From assembly GCA_910588855.1 (NCBI GenBank), contig CAJUSR010000018.1, positions 15,907 to 79,906 on the forward strand: a stretch of DNA of 64,000 nucleotides, given 5' to 3'. How positions within the stretch are numbered: the stretch's first letter is position 1; each line of letters starts with the position of its first letter. The DNA is from an uncultured Kineothrix sp. (lineage in GTDB: Bacteria; Bacillota; Clostridia; Lachnospirales; Lachnospiraceae). Below are positions 34,649 to 42,722 of the stretch, piece by piece. A program made the translations under genes and the position numbers. The notes under the pieces are model-generated. The model ran no database searches. It was not told the origin of the DNA and worked only from the letters and a program-made list of their open reading frames with translations.

Positions 34649-35533
34649 TTACCCCTTTACTGCCCCTGCCGTTAAACCTTTCACGATATATTTCTGCAAA
34701 AACAAGTAGACAATCAACAGCGGGAATACAATCAGCGAAACGCTGGATGCCATCAACCCATGGTTCGTACCTTCCTGGGAAGTAAGCAAACTAAGCAGTA
34801 CTATCACCGAGTATTCCGGTTTCGTCTTCAGGAAAAACGACTGGGTAAACAAATCGTTGTAGCTCCACAGGAATGAGAAAATACCTATGGTTGCAAAAGA
34901 CGGTTTACATAAAGGCATCACAACGCGGAAAAAAAGCTGGAAAATATTGCATCCTTCCATATAAGCCGCTTCCTCCAACTCCACCGGAAGCCCCGCAATA
35001 TATCCCCTTAACACCACGATTGCAAAGGACAGGTTCCCCGCTATCTGGGGCAGGATAACTGCCAACAGCGATTTTGGTATTTGGTTCGTATTTGCCAGCC
35101 CGATTACATTCATCATACGGATTACCGGAATAATCGTTGCAAATGCCGGGAACATCATCCCTGCCACTACCATACTGTTTAACAGCCCCCGTAACTTAAA
35201 ATCATACCTTACCAACGCATAAGATGCAAGACCGGCCAACAGGATAACCGCTGCAGACACGCTCAGTGAAATAACCAAACTGTTCCTGTATGCCCCAAGG
35301 ATATTCACTCTGTCAAAAGCCGTCCTGTAATTGTCAAAAGTAAACAGTTCCCCCATTGGAAGGGAAAATGAATCCGAGCGGATTACCTTTTTATTTTTAA
35401 AAGAGTTCATCAATATCCAGAACAATGGATAAATGGTGGTCAGCGCCCATGCTGTCAATATGGCGTAGACACCTGCCATCCCTGCGGAAAATTTATGGTG
35501 TTTCTTCTTTACTTTATAATTTGTCGCTGCCAT
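34649..35533 (-). CDS. Carbohydrate ABC transporter permease, MalG family (second system)
   Basis: A 294-residue permease with six predicted helices, EAA loop ELEEAAYMEGCNIFQLFF followed by RVVMPLCKPS, and the family C-terminus KYIVKGLTAGAVKG. AGGAGGGG precedes the ATG. It follows the MalF-type gene by 12 bases and precedes the response regulator by 27. It forms the channel of the second CUT1-type importer. Again no ATPase gene is present. Confidence 0.92.
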   Translation of the reverse strand: MAATNYKVKKKHHKFSAGMAGVYAILTAWALTTIYPLFWILMNSFKNKKVIRSDSFSLPMGELFTFDNYRTAFDRVNILGAYRNSLVISLSVSAAVILLAGLASYALVRYDFKLRGLLNSMVVAGMMFPAFATIIPVIRMMNVIGLANTNQIPKSLLAVILPQIAGNLSFAIVVLRGYIAGLPVELEEAAYMEGCNIFQLFFRVVMPLCKPSFATIGIFSFLWSYNDLFTQSFFLKTKPEYSVIVLLSLLTSQEGTNHGLMASSVSLIVFPLLIVYLFLQKYIVKGLTAGAVKG

Positions 35534-35545
35534 ATATTTCCCCTC

Positions 35546-36433
35546 CTAATAATCTTTCTCTTTAAAAACGGCATTTACAATCTTCGCCGTTACCACACCA
35601 AGGATAACAATCAATACCGATATTGCCGAACTGTAGTCCACATTATGGGATTCAAAAGCATGATAATACATATAAGTCCCCGTCAGCCATGTGCTGTTGC
35701 TCGGCATCCCTTTCGGGAACATAATCCACGGCAAGTCGAATACTTTCAATGCCCCTGTTACCGCCAACACCCCGCAAGTGCAAATCACATTGTGCAAAAG
35801 CGGAAGGGAAATATAGCGCACCCTTTGCAGACGGGAAGCGCCGTCAATCGTAGCTGCTTCATAGATATCGTCGGATATATTATTCAATCCGGTAATAAGG
35901 ATAATAAAGTAAAACCCTACATACTGCCATGTTACCGGAATCATCATTGTCAGCATGGCGTGGGAATTGTCTTTAAAATCCACCAGCTTCACAGCGCCGA
36001 ACAATTCCCTAAGCTGATTCAGCATCCCCTTATCATAAAGGAATACCAGATTGAACAAAAGACCCAATGCGGTAGCCGCTATGACAATGGGGAAAAAGTA
36101 AACCGTCCGGAAAAATTTCTGCCCCCTCTTAATATTATCCACCATAAGAGACAGGACAATCGCAATACCAAGCTGTCCGATAATCGTAGCAGCAATCATC
36201 TTTACCGTGTTCACCAAAGCCACCCGGATATTTTCATCTTTGCAAAGCTCCACGTAATTGGTAAACCACGGATCATTCCAGCCTTTGGCCGAAGAGCCCA
36301 AGTTATTGATTACCTTAAAGCTGTTCAATATATTCTGCAAAAAAGGGTAATACAAAAAAATAGCCAAAAATGCAAAAGCCGGAACCAAAAAGAAAATAAT
36401 CGGTTTTTTATTTTTATAGATGTTTGAACTCAT
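35546..36433 (-). CDS. Carbohydrate ABC transporter permease, MalF family (second system)
   Basis: A 295-residue permease beginning with a cytosolic Lys-rich tail and the helix PIIFFLVPAFAFLAIFLYY; the EAA loop is DIYEAATIDGASRLQRVRY followed by ISLPLLHN. GGAGGG supports the ATG at 36433; a longer frame to 36466 lacks a ribosome site. It is separated from the binding-protein gene by a repeat tract and strong hairpin that may lower its expression relative to that gene. Confidence 0.92.
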   Translation of the reverse strand: MSSNIYKNKKPIIFFLVPAFAFLAIFLYYPFLQNILNSFKVINNLGSSAKGWNDPWFTNYVELCKDENIRVALVNTVKMIAATIIGQLGIAIVLSLMVDNIKRGQKFFRTVYFFPIVIAATALGLLFNLVFLYDKGMLNQLRELFGAVKLVDFKDNSHAMLTMMIPVTWQYVGFYFIILITGLNNISDDIYEAATIDGASRLQRVRYISLPLLHNVICTCGVLAVTGALKVFDLPWIMFPKGMPSNSTWLTGTYMYYHAFESHNVDYSSAISVLIVILGVVTAKIVNAVFKEKDY

Positions 36434-36539
36434 AGTAACCCTCCATGCCGCTTTTAGGCGGCTCAAATAGAAATGAAGTATTTTTCACACGAATACCTTC
36501 GCCTCTTCCACTTCATATCACAAATGCCTTTTTCTCCTT

Positions 36540-36606
36540 CCGGAAACCGGAGCCGAAAACCGAATCCCAAAACCGGAACCGAAAGCCGAATCCGAAAGCC
36601 GGAGCG
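36540..36606. repeat. Degenerate 13-14 bp tandem repeat, CCGAAAACCGAAT type
   Basis: About five consecutive units of the form CCGAAA-CCGGAA/T-C fill the spacer between the second binding-protein gene and its MalF-type gene. They directly adjoin the hairpin at 36601. They are non-coding, GC-richer than the surrounding spacer, and probably arose by slippage. Confidence 0.7.
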
Positions 36607-36627
36607 GAGAAGTTGTTTCTCCGCTCC
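36601..36627 (-). terminator. Strong hairpin after the second binding-protein gene
   Basis: GGAGCGGAGAA and TTCTCCGCTCC pair perfectly over 11 bases with a five-base loop, 25 bases past the stop codon. No T tract follows on the minus strand, so it fits an mRNA-stabilising 3' structure better than a full terminator. Confidence 0.65.
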
Positions 36628-36651
36628 AGTCCGATTAGCCCATATTTCTTT

Positions 36652-37992
36652 TTATTCCGTTTTCCCTGCCGCTACCAAATCCAGCAATTCGGTAATCGCT
36701 TCCGCAATATCCTTTTTCCCTGTTACAATATCGGGCATCCCGTTGAATACAGGCACTCTTTCTTCCTGTGTTACCTGATCCTGCACTGCAGACGCCATAC
36801 CGGTTGCCCCTTCTACCATGTCAAGCCCTGCCACTGCGAGAGAAGATAACTGCGATTCATCCACCTGCGTACCGTTTTTCAATGCCGTTGCAGATACGCT
36901 TGCAAACTTGGATACCATTTCATCCGATGTCATATAAGAAATAAATTCTACACATGCTTTCTGTTTTTCCGGGTCATCCCATGCTTTTTTCGTGATATAC
37001 CAGCCGGAAGAAAGGCCGCCGATAATATCCGTAGATTTACGGTCATTTTTCCCGGGTACATAAGTTACCGTGAAATTGTCAACATCGTCAGTAGCTCCTT
37101 CAATGCCTCCTACTTTCCATGAACCATCAATCAAAAATGCTGCCTTGCCGTCAATAAATAACTGGAATGTTTCCCCGTCCGTTGCAGACAACGTGTTGTC
37201 CGGCAAGAACCCTTTTTCGTACAATGTTTTCATATCGCCGATACCGTTTACCCACGCTTTTCCATGTTCGTCATCTACGGAACCAGGTAACACATTGTGG
37301 GTTGCGGGGGTTAAATAGTTATAAATACAAAATTCAAACCAATAATGCGGTATTTCTGCAAAAGAAGTTGCAATGGGCGTATATCCCGCATCCTTCACTT
37401 GCTGGCAGATATCCATGAACTCATCCCATGTGGTGTCTGCCGAAGGGATTTCGATGCCTGCTGCCTGGCACACTTCTTTATTGACAAAAAGCCCTTCCCA
37501 ATATCCGTTTACCGGTACGGAGTAATTTTTCCCGTCTACCGGGGAAGCCCCCATCATGCCATCCTTCATATTCGTTGCATAGTCCGGATAAGTTTTCCGT
37601 ATCTCTTCAATCGAAACTACTTTCCCTGCTTCTACGAAAGGATTGGAATCCACACCGTTAAAGTAGAAAAGCACATCCGGTTCCGAACCCATTTCAAAAT
37701 CCGATATCACCCTTGCCTTAAACGTTTCCGCAGATGTCCCGGATGCATCGTTGATTTTGTTCCCTGTCTCTTCCTGCCAAGCTGCAATCGCTTCCTGATA
37801 ATTGGCAGCATTGGTATCCTCACCTGCAAAGGTTGTCGTCACGTTCAAAGTAACAGAACCTCCGCCCGTTTCTTTGCTTTCTTCCGCCCCACTGCTGCTT
37901 TGTGCCGGTGCATTCCCCGATGAACTGTTCCCGCAGGCCGCCAAAGATAATACCATTGCGCCTGTTAATAGCATTGCCAACATTTTTTTCAT
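36652..37992 (-). CDS. Sugar ABC transporter substrate-binding lipoprotein (second system)
   Basis: The 446-residue precursor has a lipoprotein signal with lipobox SLAAC (Cys20), a Ser/Gly/Glu-rich linker, then a family 1 extracellular solute-binding domain (VTLNVTTTFAGEDTNAA start; GLFVNKEVCQAAGIEIP). GGGAGG precedes the ATG at 37992. It is the second gene of the cluster, after the kinase, and has its own likely promoter in between. Its sugar is unknown; the GH94 phosphorylase genes 3 kb upstream are the nearest catabolic candidates. Confidence 0.92.
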   Translation of the reverse strand: MKKMLAMLLTGAMVLSLAACGNSSSGNAPAQSSSGAEESKETGGGSVTLNVTTTFAGEDTNAANYQEAIAAWQEETGNKINDASGTSAETFKARVISDFEMGSEPDVLFYFNGVDSNPFVEAGKVVSIEEIRKTYPDYATNMKDGMMGASPVDGKNYSVPVNGYWEGLFVNKEVCQAAGIEIPSADTTWDEFMDICQQVKDAGYTPIATSFAEIPHYWFEFCIYNYLTPATHNVLPGSVDDEHGKAWVNGIGDMKTLYEKGFLPDNTLSATDGETFQLFIDGKAAFLIDGSWKVGGIEGATDDVDNFTVTYVPGKNDRKSTDIIGGLSSGWYITKKAWDDPEKQKACVEFISYMTSDEMVSKFASVSATALKNGTQVDESQLSSLAVAGLDMVEGATGMASAVQDQVTQEERVPVFNGMPDIVTGKKDIAEAITELLDLVAAGKTE

Positions 37993-38049
37993 ATCTCTAC
38001 CTCCCGATTCCTTTGTTTGATATGTCTCCATTTCTTATATCCATCATAT

Positions 38050-38078
38050 AAAATAAGTAGAAAATAGAAAATTGTCAG
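38050..38078 (-). promoter_or_regulatory. Possible promoter of the second ABC cluster
   Basis: A -35 CTGACA (38073-38078) and a weak -10 TATTTT (38050-38055) lie 17 bases apart on the minus strand between the kinase and binding-protein genes. The poor -10 suggests dependence on an activator, presumably the AraC-type regulator. Confidence 0.4.
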
Positions 38079-38087
38079 ACTTGCTAT

Positions 38088-39950
38088 TTATTGTCTTTTA
38101 TTGCCCTCATGTTCCATTTTCAATGTAATCCTGCTTATTGTTTCATTATTTCCACTATTTTTTACCGTCAATCCGCAATCCCCCCCATAAATAATCTTAA
38201 CTCTCCGGTTTACATTGCGTATTCCCAAACTCGCAGAGCCAAAGTCCCCAGGCTCATAATCCTCCGCCAGCAATACCTTTATTTTTTCTTTATCCTCTTC
38301 CGTCATCCCTCCCGTATTGCATACCTCTACAACCAGCCTTTCCCCTTCCCGGAATACGCAGATGGAAATCCTTCCCTTCGTCTGCCCGTTGATGCCATGC
38401 TCAACTGCATTCTCAATAATCGGCTGGATTACCAGACGGGGAACCTTCACCGGAAGTAGGCTTTCATCCACATCCTTCTCCACGAACAACCTCTCCCCCA
38501 ACCTCTGGGAAATAATAAAAAGATAGGCATCCACATAAGACAGTTCTTCTGCCAACGTCACAAAACGCCTATGCCGCCTGTCCATCGTAGCTTCCAACAT
38601 AATGGACAGGTTCTCAATCATCCGGCTCACCTTATAATTTTCATTCATTCTGGCTTCCCAATTAATGATTTCCAGAGTGTTATTCAGAAAATGAGGGTTA
38701 ATCTGCGCCTGTAATGCCATAATCCTGGCATCTTTTAACGCAAGTTCCTCCGTATAAATCTTCTCAATCTGGTGCCGCAGCCTAACCGACATATGGTTAA
38801 AAGCTTCCTCCAAATATTCAAATTCCTGACTGTTGGCATTGTTTTCAATCCGGTAGCCAAAATTCCCTTCCTCTATCTTATGGGCTGCCTGAATCAGGCT
38901 GCCTACAGGCTTTGTCACCTTCCTGCTGAAAAAAACAAAAACAATGACTATCAAAGGAGCCATAAAAAGAATCAGTATCACGGATATATATTTCACCACA
39001 TAAGTTTCGTCAATAATCGCCTGGCTGTCTAGCGCTATCAGATAACCGATATAGTGCCTCTCCGGTTTCCTCACCGAATAAGCATAATATTCTTTCCCTA
39101 CTTTCAGCAATTTGCAGTTCCTGTTATTTTCCTCAAACAGTTCTTTGCCGATTCCCGTCTTTTTCTCAAACGCCTCCGGATTTTCCTCCGTCAAAAGAAC
39201 ATTATCCACATATACGGCGCTCCCCGTATATCCCCATGTGCTGTCCAGGCTTCCAAATACTACCTCTTTGTTCAGCTCCATCGTCAAAACCGCATACGGA
39301 TGATAAGAAGGCGTCATCAGGTTCCGCACAAGGTACACCCTGTCTTCCACGCTGAAAATTGCCACATCCGTATCCAGTTGTGGGTAAATCTCCAACACCT
39401 TCGGCAACACTTCTTCCTCAAACTTTCTGCCCGCCTGATATACCGCATTGCTGGTACCTCCCCGGAATGCGGTAAAAAATTGTACCGTAGGGTTGTCCGT
39501 AAAAAACAACGACGTATATAAAAAACTATCATTGTAACAATAATGCTGCTCCAAAAACATATTTACCCCTTTTCGGAAAGCCAGAATGTTCCCGTCCTTC
39601 TGATATTGGCTGTAACATTCTTTAATGGTCGGGAGGTAAGAAGCGTTCTTGGAAGCCTCCACCGCAGCATCCATCCGCATCTCACATATTTTAATGGCAT
39701 TATCCGCCGATGTTACTATCGTACGCTCCGTCTGGGAATGAATCTCCTCCGCCGCCACGTAAAATATGGCATAGGCGATGATAATAAGGGGAAGCAGCCA
39801 GCATAATAGTAAAAGCCGAATCATGCTCCATTTTAAGGGAGCTTTTTTCCGCACTTTTGCCGGTTCCCTCTTATCTGTTATAGGTTTGTAGTTGTTTTTT
39901 TCAAGATTCTTATTGGTTTTTCGTTTCTTTATTATCTTTGATACTTCCAT
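38088..39950 (-). CDS. Sensor histidine kinase, YesM family (second system)
   Basis: A 620-residue kinase with an unusually long, Lys-rich cytosolic N-terminus (about 42 residues), a transmembrane helix (LLLLCWLLPLIIIAYAIFYV), an extracellular sensor region of about 250 residues, a second helix (VISVILILFMAPLIVIVFVFF), HAMP, the motif INPHFLNNTL (His near 416) and ATPase boxes (IQPIIENAVEHG, SLGIRNVNRR). AAAGGAAC precedes the ATG. As first gene of the cluster it should sense the substrate of the downstream ABC importer and phosphorylate the regulator at 33803. Confidence 0.92.
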   Translation of the reverse strand: MEVSKIIKKRKTNKNLEKNNYKPITDKREPAKVRKKAPLKWSMIRLLLLCWLLPLIIIAYAIFYVAAEEIHSQTERTIVTSADNAIKICEMRMDAAVEASKNASYLPTIKECYSQYQKDGNILAFRKGVNMFLEQHYCYNDSFLYTSLFFTDNPTVQFFTAFRGGTSNAVYQAGRKFEEEVLPKVLEIYPQLDTDVAIFSVEDRVYLVRNLMTPSYHPYAVLTMELNKEVVFGSLDSTWGYTGSAVYVDNVLLTEENPEAFEKKTGIGKELFEENNRNCKLLKVGKEYYAYSVRKPERHYIGYLIALDSQAIIDETYVVKYISVILILFMAPLIVIVFVFFSRKVTKPVGSLIQAAHKIEEGNFGYRIENNANSQEFEYLEEAFNHMSVRLRHQIEKIYTEELALKDARIMALQAQINPHFLNNTLEIINWEARMNENYKVSRMIENLSIMLEATMDRRHRRFVTLAEELSYVDAYLFIISQRLGERLFVEKDVDESLLPVKVPRLVIQPIIENAVEHGINGQTKGRISICVFREGERLVVEVCNTGGMTEEDKEKIKVLLAEDYEPGDFGSASLGIRNVNRRVKIIYGGDCGLTVKNSGNNETISRITLKMEHEGNKRQ

Positions 39951-40042
39951 ATCAATGTTCCTTTCGAGGGTGTTGGGGGGGGTTGTGATAATCTTCTAGC
40001 GATATCCCTCCGGGTGTCCGCCCTTCCCGCTCTGCTTTGGTC

Positions 40043-40337
40043 CGTTCCTGCCTGCCCTTACTGGTTTTGCCCGGTGGCAGCCCTGAAATGGAAGCTGGTG
40101 GGGTACTGTTGCAGAAAATCGGACATTTCACTTATGAAATGGAGAACCACTAGGGAAAAACCGCCAAGGAAGGCGGTTTTAGGCACTATGCGGCACGGAT
40201 GCCGCTTAGTGCCGACCCGTCCGCCTCCAATCCCCCAGCCCATTTCATTAGTGGAATCCGATTGTCTGCCCAAGTTCCCCACCAGCTTCCATTCCAGGGC
40301 TGCCATCGGGCGAAACCGGTAAGGGCAGGCAGGAACG
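40043..40337. mobile_element. Large palindromic element, family D (about 295 bp)
   Basis: The left arm starts CGTTCCTGCCTGCCCTTACT and runs through GGCAGCCCTGAAATGGAAGC; the right arm is its inverse with about one change in six (CGCCCGATGGCAGCCCTGG when reverse-complemented). Arms are about 100 bases, around smaller central hairpins (AAAACCGCC...GGCGGTTTT). It has no credible gene. Only this copy is in the window. It lies upstream of the second sensor kinase gene. Confidence 0.75.
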
Positions 40338-40365
40338 ACTTCCTTGACCAATACCCAATCAGCCA

Positions 40366-40391
40366 CTTGGCTCGTTGCTCGCGGGAATAAA
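40366..40391 (+). repeat. Tail fragment of repeat family A
   Basis: GCTCGTTGCTCGCGGGAATAA is the conserved 3' end of family A (as at 13649 and 63253), here without its hairpin part and about 30 bases from the end of the large palindrome. Confidence 0.55.
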
Positions 40392-40540
40392 ACCCGATTC
40401 GATAGTGCAATTATAGTTTACTTTTAGCGGCTACTCAATTCCGAAAAGGAACTATTTTTAACGTTCCGGTAAAAAATAAGACCGAGAACCTATTTTTAGA
40501 TTCCCAGCCCGAGGTGTTGTTTATACTGTCCGTTCTTCTT

Positions 40541-40655
40541 TCAATTTTTAACTTCATCAAGAGGAAGCCCTGCATATTTTGTAATTTTTTCAAGCATCAA
40601 TATTTCATCTGCCAGTATTCTTTTTGCTATCTCTTTCAGCGTTTTTTTCCCCTTC
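40541..40655 (-). pseudogene. Remnant of an Rpn/PD-(D/E)XK transposase-type gene (C-terminal tail)
   Basis: On the minus strand an open stretch reads LKEIAKRILADEI, then EKITKYAGLPLDEV and a stop. This resembles the helical C-terminal tail common to Rpn-type recombination-promoting nuclease/transposase proteins (a KxIAKxLLADG..IEKIxxYTGLSLEEV pattern). A run of A residues upstream shifts the frame, and nothing else of the gene is left. Similarity is from memory and short. Confidence 0.4.
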
Positions 40656-40785
40656 TATTTTATAATTTTATATTATCATATAATTGAAATATTTTCAATC
40701 ACGACTAAACTGTCTGCACGGATAAAACCACATCGCTAGCACGATAAACAAGATGGTAAGGATAAAATTTTTAAGTCAAAGCATA

Positions 40786-40814
40786 TTGAACAACACTTCT
40801 GCATATGCTATAAT
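40786..40814 (+). promoter_or_regulatory. Strong promoter of a small antisense RNA
   Basis: A -35 TTGAAC (40786-40791), 17-base spacer and perfect -10 TATAAT (40809-40814), with an extended TGC before it. It drives transcription toward the small peptide gene on the opposite strand. No start codon with a ribosome site follows before the terminator. Confidence 0.8.
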
Positions 40815-40820
40815 GCCGAT

Positions 40821-40905
40821 AGGCAAAAAGAGATGCAAAAGTTCCATGTGAACAAAGAACGAAATCCCCAAACCGTGTTCCAGCACAGTTTGGGGATTCT
40901 TCTTT
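40821..40905 (+). ncRNA. Candidate antitoxin small RNA (about 85 nt)
   Basis: Transcription from the promoter above should begin near 40821 and end at the perfect hairpin AATCCCCAAAC...GTTTGGGGATT (40864-40898) followed by TTCTTCTTTAC. The same hairpin can end transcripts arriving from the minus strand, so the two RNAs overlap tail-to-tail there. This is the arrangement of known type I antitoxins such as RatA opposite txpA. Size and role are inferred. Confidence 0.6.
40864..40905. terminator. Bidirectional terminator shared by small RNA and peptide mRNA
   Basis: A strong hairpin (ATCCCCAAAC with GTTTGGGGAT, plus inner GTG/CAC pairing) is T-rich on the plus-strand exit (TTCTTCTTTACTTTT) and, on the minus-strand exit, TTTCGTTCTTTGTT. 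Confidence 0.8.
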
Positions 40906-40934
40906 ACTTTTATAGTGGCAAAGCACCCACTAGG

Positions 40935-41033
40935 CTATTTGTTGCTCTTGTCATCACCGTCTAACCATTTGATGATGTAGTGGCAAGCCACACCAGCCAC
41001 AACGGCAATTAAAAAAGATGCAAATATCTCCAT
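40935..41033 (-). CDS. Small hydrophobic peptide, candidate type I toxin (32 aa)
   Basis: The peptide has 32 residues: one hydrophobic helix (IFASFLIAVVAGVACHYII, about residues 3-21) followed by a charged tail (KWLDGDDKSNK). This is the shape of Fst/TxpA/BsrG-type membrane toxins. The gene has an excellent ribosome site (GGGAGGAGG, 8 bases before ATG) and a strong -10 upstream, which argues that it is really expressed. It faces a small RNA whose terminator it shares. I recall similar short predicted proteins in related bacteria but no assigned function. Toxicity is inference from shape and context. Confidence 0.65.
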   Translation of the reverse strand: MEIFASFLIAVVAGVACHYIIKWLDGDDKSNK

Positions 41034-41078
41034 GCAAACACCTCCTCCCTGTTGCGGGTATCGGTGAGCAACACATAA

Positions 41079-41087
41079 ATTATAGCA
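41079..41087 (-). promoter_or_regulatory. Extended -10 promoter of the small peptide gene
   Basis: TGCTATAAT on the minus strand (TATAAT at 41079-41084 plus the TGn extension), the same ATATGCTATAAT string as the opposing small-RNA promoter. No good -35 is visible. The mRNA would start near 41072, about 40 bases before the start codon. Confidence 0.6.
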
Positions 41088-41176
41088 TATTATCCGATGT
41101 TCCCATACCTTTTTCTCGAAGAATTGTTAAGCATACCTGTAACCGAAAGATAAGAAATGGCGTCCTGTAAAACGAA

Positions 41177-41206
41177 GAAACGGCATAGCCGAAGCTACAC
41201 CGTTTC
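41177..41206 (-). terminator. Terminator after the phosphohexomutase gene
   Basis: GAAACGG...CCGTTTC encloses a second stem TAGC-TTCG-GCTA with a UUCG tetraloop; the stem is followed on the minus strand by TTCGTTTTAC. It lies about 90 bases past the mutase stop codon. The other sequence between 41034 and 41297 shows nothing more than the peptide gene's promoter and leader. Confidence 0.6.
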
Positions 41207-41297
41207 GAGAAAAAAATCTTATGCTGTTTTATGAGTGCCGCCCCAACCGGCAATCTCTTTCCGCATCCACATCTATTCGCCATCTACCGCCTAATCC

Positions 41298-42722
41298 TTA
41301 AGCAAATTTCCCCAGCCCTAAAAACTCTTCATATTTATCGCAAACCTGTTTCGCCATCTCAATATCCGGCATTTCACAGAAGATACGGATAAGCGGTTCC
41401 GTTCCGGAAAACCTTCCGATTACCCAGCCGCCGTTTTTAAAGTATACTTTACTGCCATCCAGATAAGAAACTTTCTCTATTTCAAAAGGAAGCTCCGGTA
41501 TCTTTTTCTCTTCCATCAGAACCTTATGCATCTTATCCTTCTTTTCCTGATTGAATTTATAGTCTCTTTCCTCCATGAAAATAGAGCCGCATTCTTCTTC
41601 AATCTCTTTGTAAATTTCGGAAAGTTTCTTTCCCGTTGCAGCAATCATTTCCACCAACAACGCAGCCGCATAGATGCCATCTTTCCCGTTAATGTGTCCC
41701 CGTACGGTAAGGCCACCCGAAGATTCGCCGCCGATAATCGCCCCTACTCCATTCATCTTGGCGGAAATATGCTTAAAACCTACAGGAACTTCATAGCACT
41801 TCTGCCCAAACTTGTCCGCTACTTTGTCCAGCATATGAGTCGTCGCGACATTGCGCACTACCGGCCCTTCCCATCCTTTGTACTTCACCAGATAATAGTA
41901 AAGCAGCACAAGGATATCGTTGGGATGAAGGAAACGCCCCGTATCGTCGATAACGCCAATCCTGTCCGCATCGCCGTCCGTGGCTATCCCGATATCCGCT
42001 TTATAATCAATTACCGCATTCTGCAAAGGCCGCAACGTCACCGCATTCGGTGCAGGCAGCTTTCCGCCGAACAAAGTATCGTGCCTGTCATGGATAACGG
42101 TCAGCTCACACCTTGCGGTATGAAGAATCGTCGCCAGCGAAGTTTCGCTAACCCCATACAAAGGATCCAAAACCACCCGCAGCCCCTTTGCCCGGATAGC
42201 GTCCATATTCACCGTCGATATAATATTGTCAAGATACTCGTTCAGCGGATAAATTTCCTGAATCAGCCCAAGAGACAGAGCCTTTTCGTATTCCATCCCT
42301 TTTACGGATTCCCCGTCCATCTTTTTAATATATTCTTCAATATCTTTCGTCTGGCTCTCGTCCGCATCCCTGCCTCCGGCCGTAAACACTTTGATGCCAT
42401 TATAAATCGCCGGGTTATGACTGGCCGTCACCATCATTCCATAAGGAAATTCGTGTTTCATTACATAAAACATAATCAACGGAGTCGGTGATGATTTGTT
42501 AATCAAATAAGCTGTAATCCCTTCTTCCGCAAACACTTCCCCGGCCCACTGCATTGCTTCCTTTGCCAGAAACCTTCTGTCATAACCGATAACAATCCCC
42601 TTATCCGTTTTTCCCTCCGCTTTCATTTTACTGCAAAGAGCCTTGGCCAACAACTGGATATTCGCCTTTGTGAAATCATCCCCGATGATAGCCCTCCAGC
42701 CCCCCGTACCAAATTTAATCAT
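41298..42722 (-). CDS. Phosphohexomutase (alpha-D-phosphohexomutase family)
   Basis: A 474-residue cytosolic mutase that moves phosphate between C1 and C6 of a hexose. Start IKFGTGGWRAIIG, phosphoserine loop TASHNPAIYNG, metal loop DGDADRIG, sugar-binding loop GGESSGG and phosphate-binding GRFSGTEPLIRI are all present. The gene overlaps the end of the GH94 gene by eight bases; AGGAAGGAG inside that gene's end serves as its ribosome site, with ATG 42722 preferred over 42728. The coupling implies it takes the hexose-1-phosphate released by the phosphorylase. If the phosphorylase acts on diacetylchitobiose, the mutase substrate would be GlcNAc-1-phosphate. Confidence 0.92.
   Translation of the reverse strand: MIKFGTGGWRAIIGDDFTKANIQLLAKALCSKMKAEGKTDKGIVIGYDRRFLAKEAMQWAGEVFAEEGITAYLINKSSPTPLIMFYVMKHEFPYGMMVTASHNPAIYNGIKVFTAGGRDADESQTKDIEEYIKKMDGESVKGMEYEKALSLGLIQEIYPLNEYLDNIISTVNMDAIRAKGLRVVLDPLYGVSETSLATILHTARCELTVIHDRHDTLFGGKLPAPNAVTLRPLQNAVIDYKADIGIATDGDADRIGVIDDTGRFLHPNDILVLLYYYLVKYKGWEGPVVRNVATTHMLDKVADKFGQKCYEVPVGFKHISAKMNGVGAIIGGESSGGLTVRGHINGKDGIYAAALLVEMIAATGKKLSEIYKEIEEECGSIFMEERDYKFNQEKKDKMHKVLMEEKKIPELPFEIEKVSYLDGSKVYFKNGGWVIGRFSGTEPLIRIFCEMPDIEMAKQVCDKYEEFLGLGKFA

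Noticed and set aside
40058..40410. Overlapping open frames in the large palindrome
   Set aside because: Mirror-image frames on both strands are expected from an inverted repeat; no start signals or family motifs.
41080..41283. 67-codon frame on the minus strand upstream of the small peptide gene
   Set aside because: It crosses the mutase terminator hairpin and the peptide gene's promoter and lacks a ribosome site.
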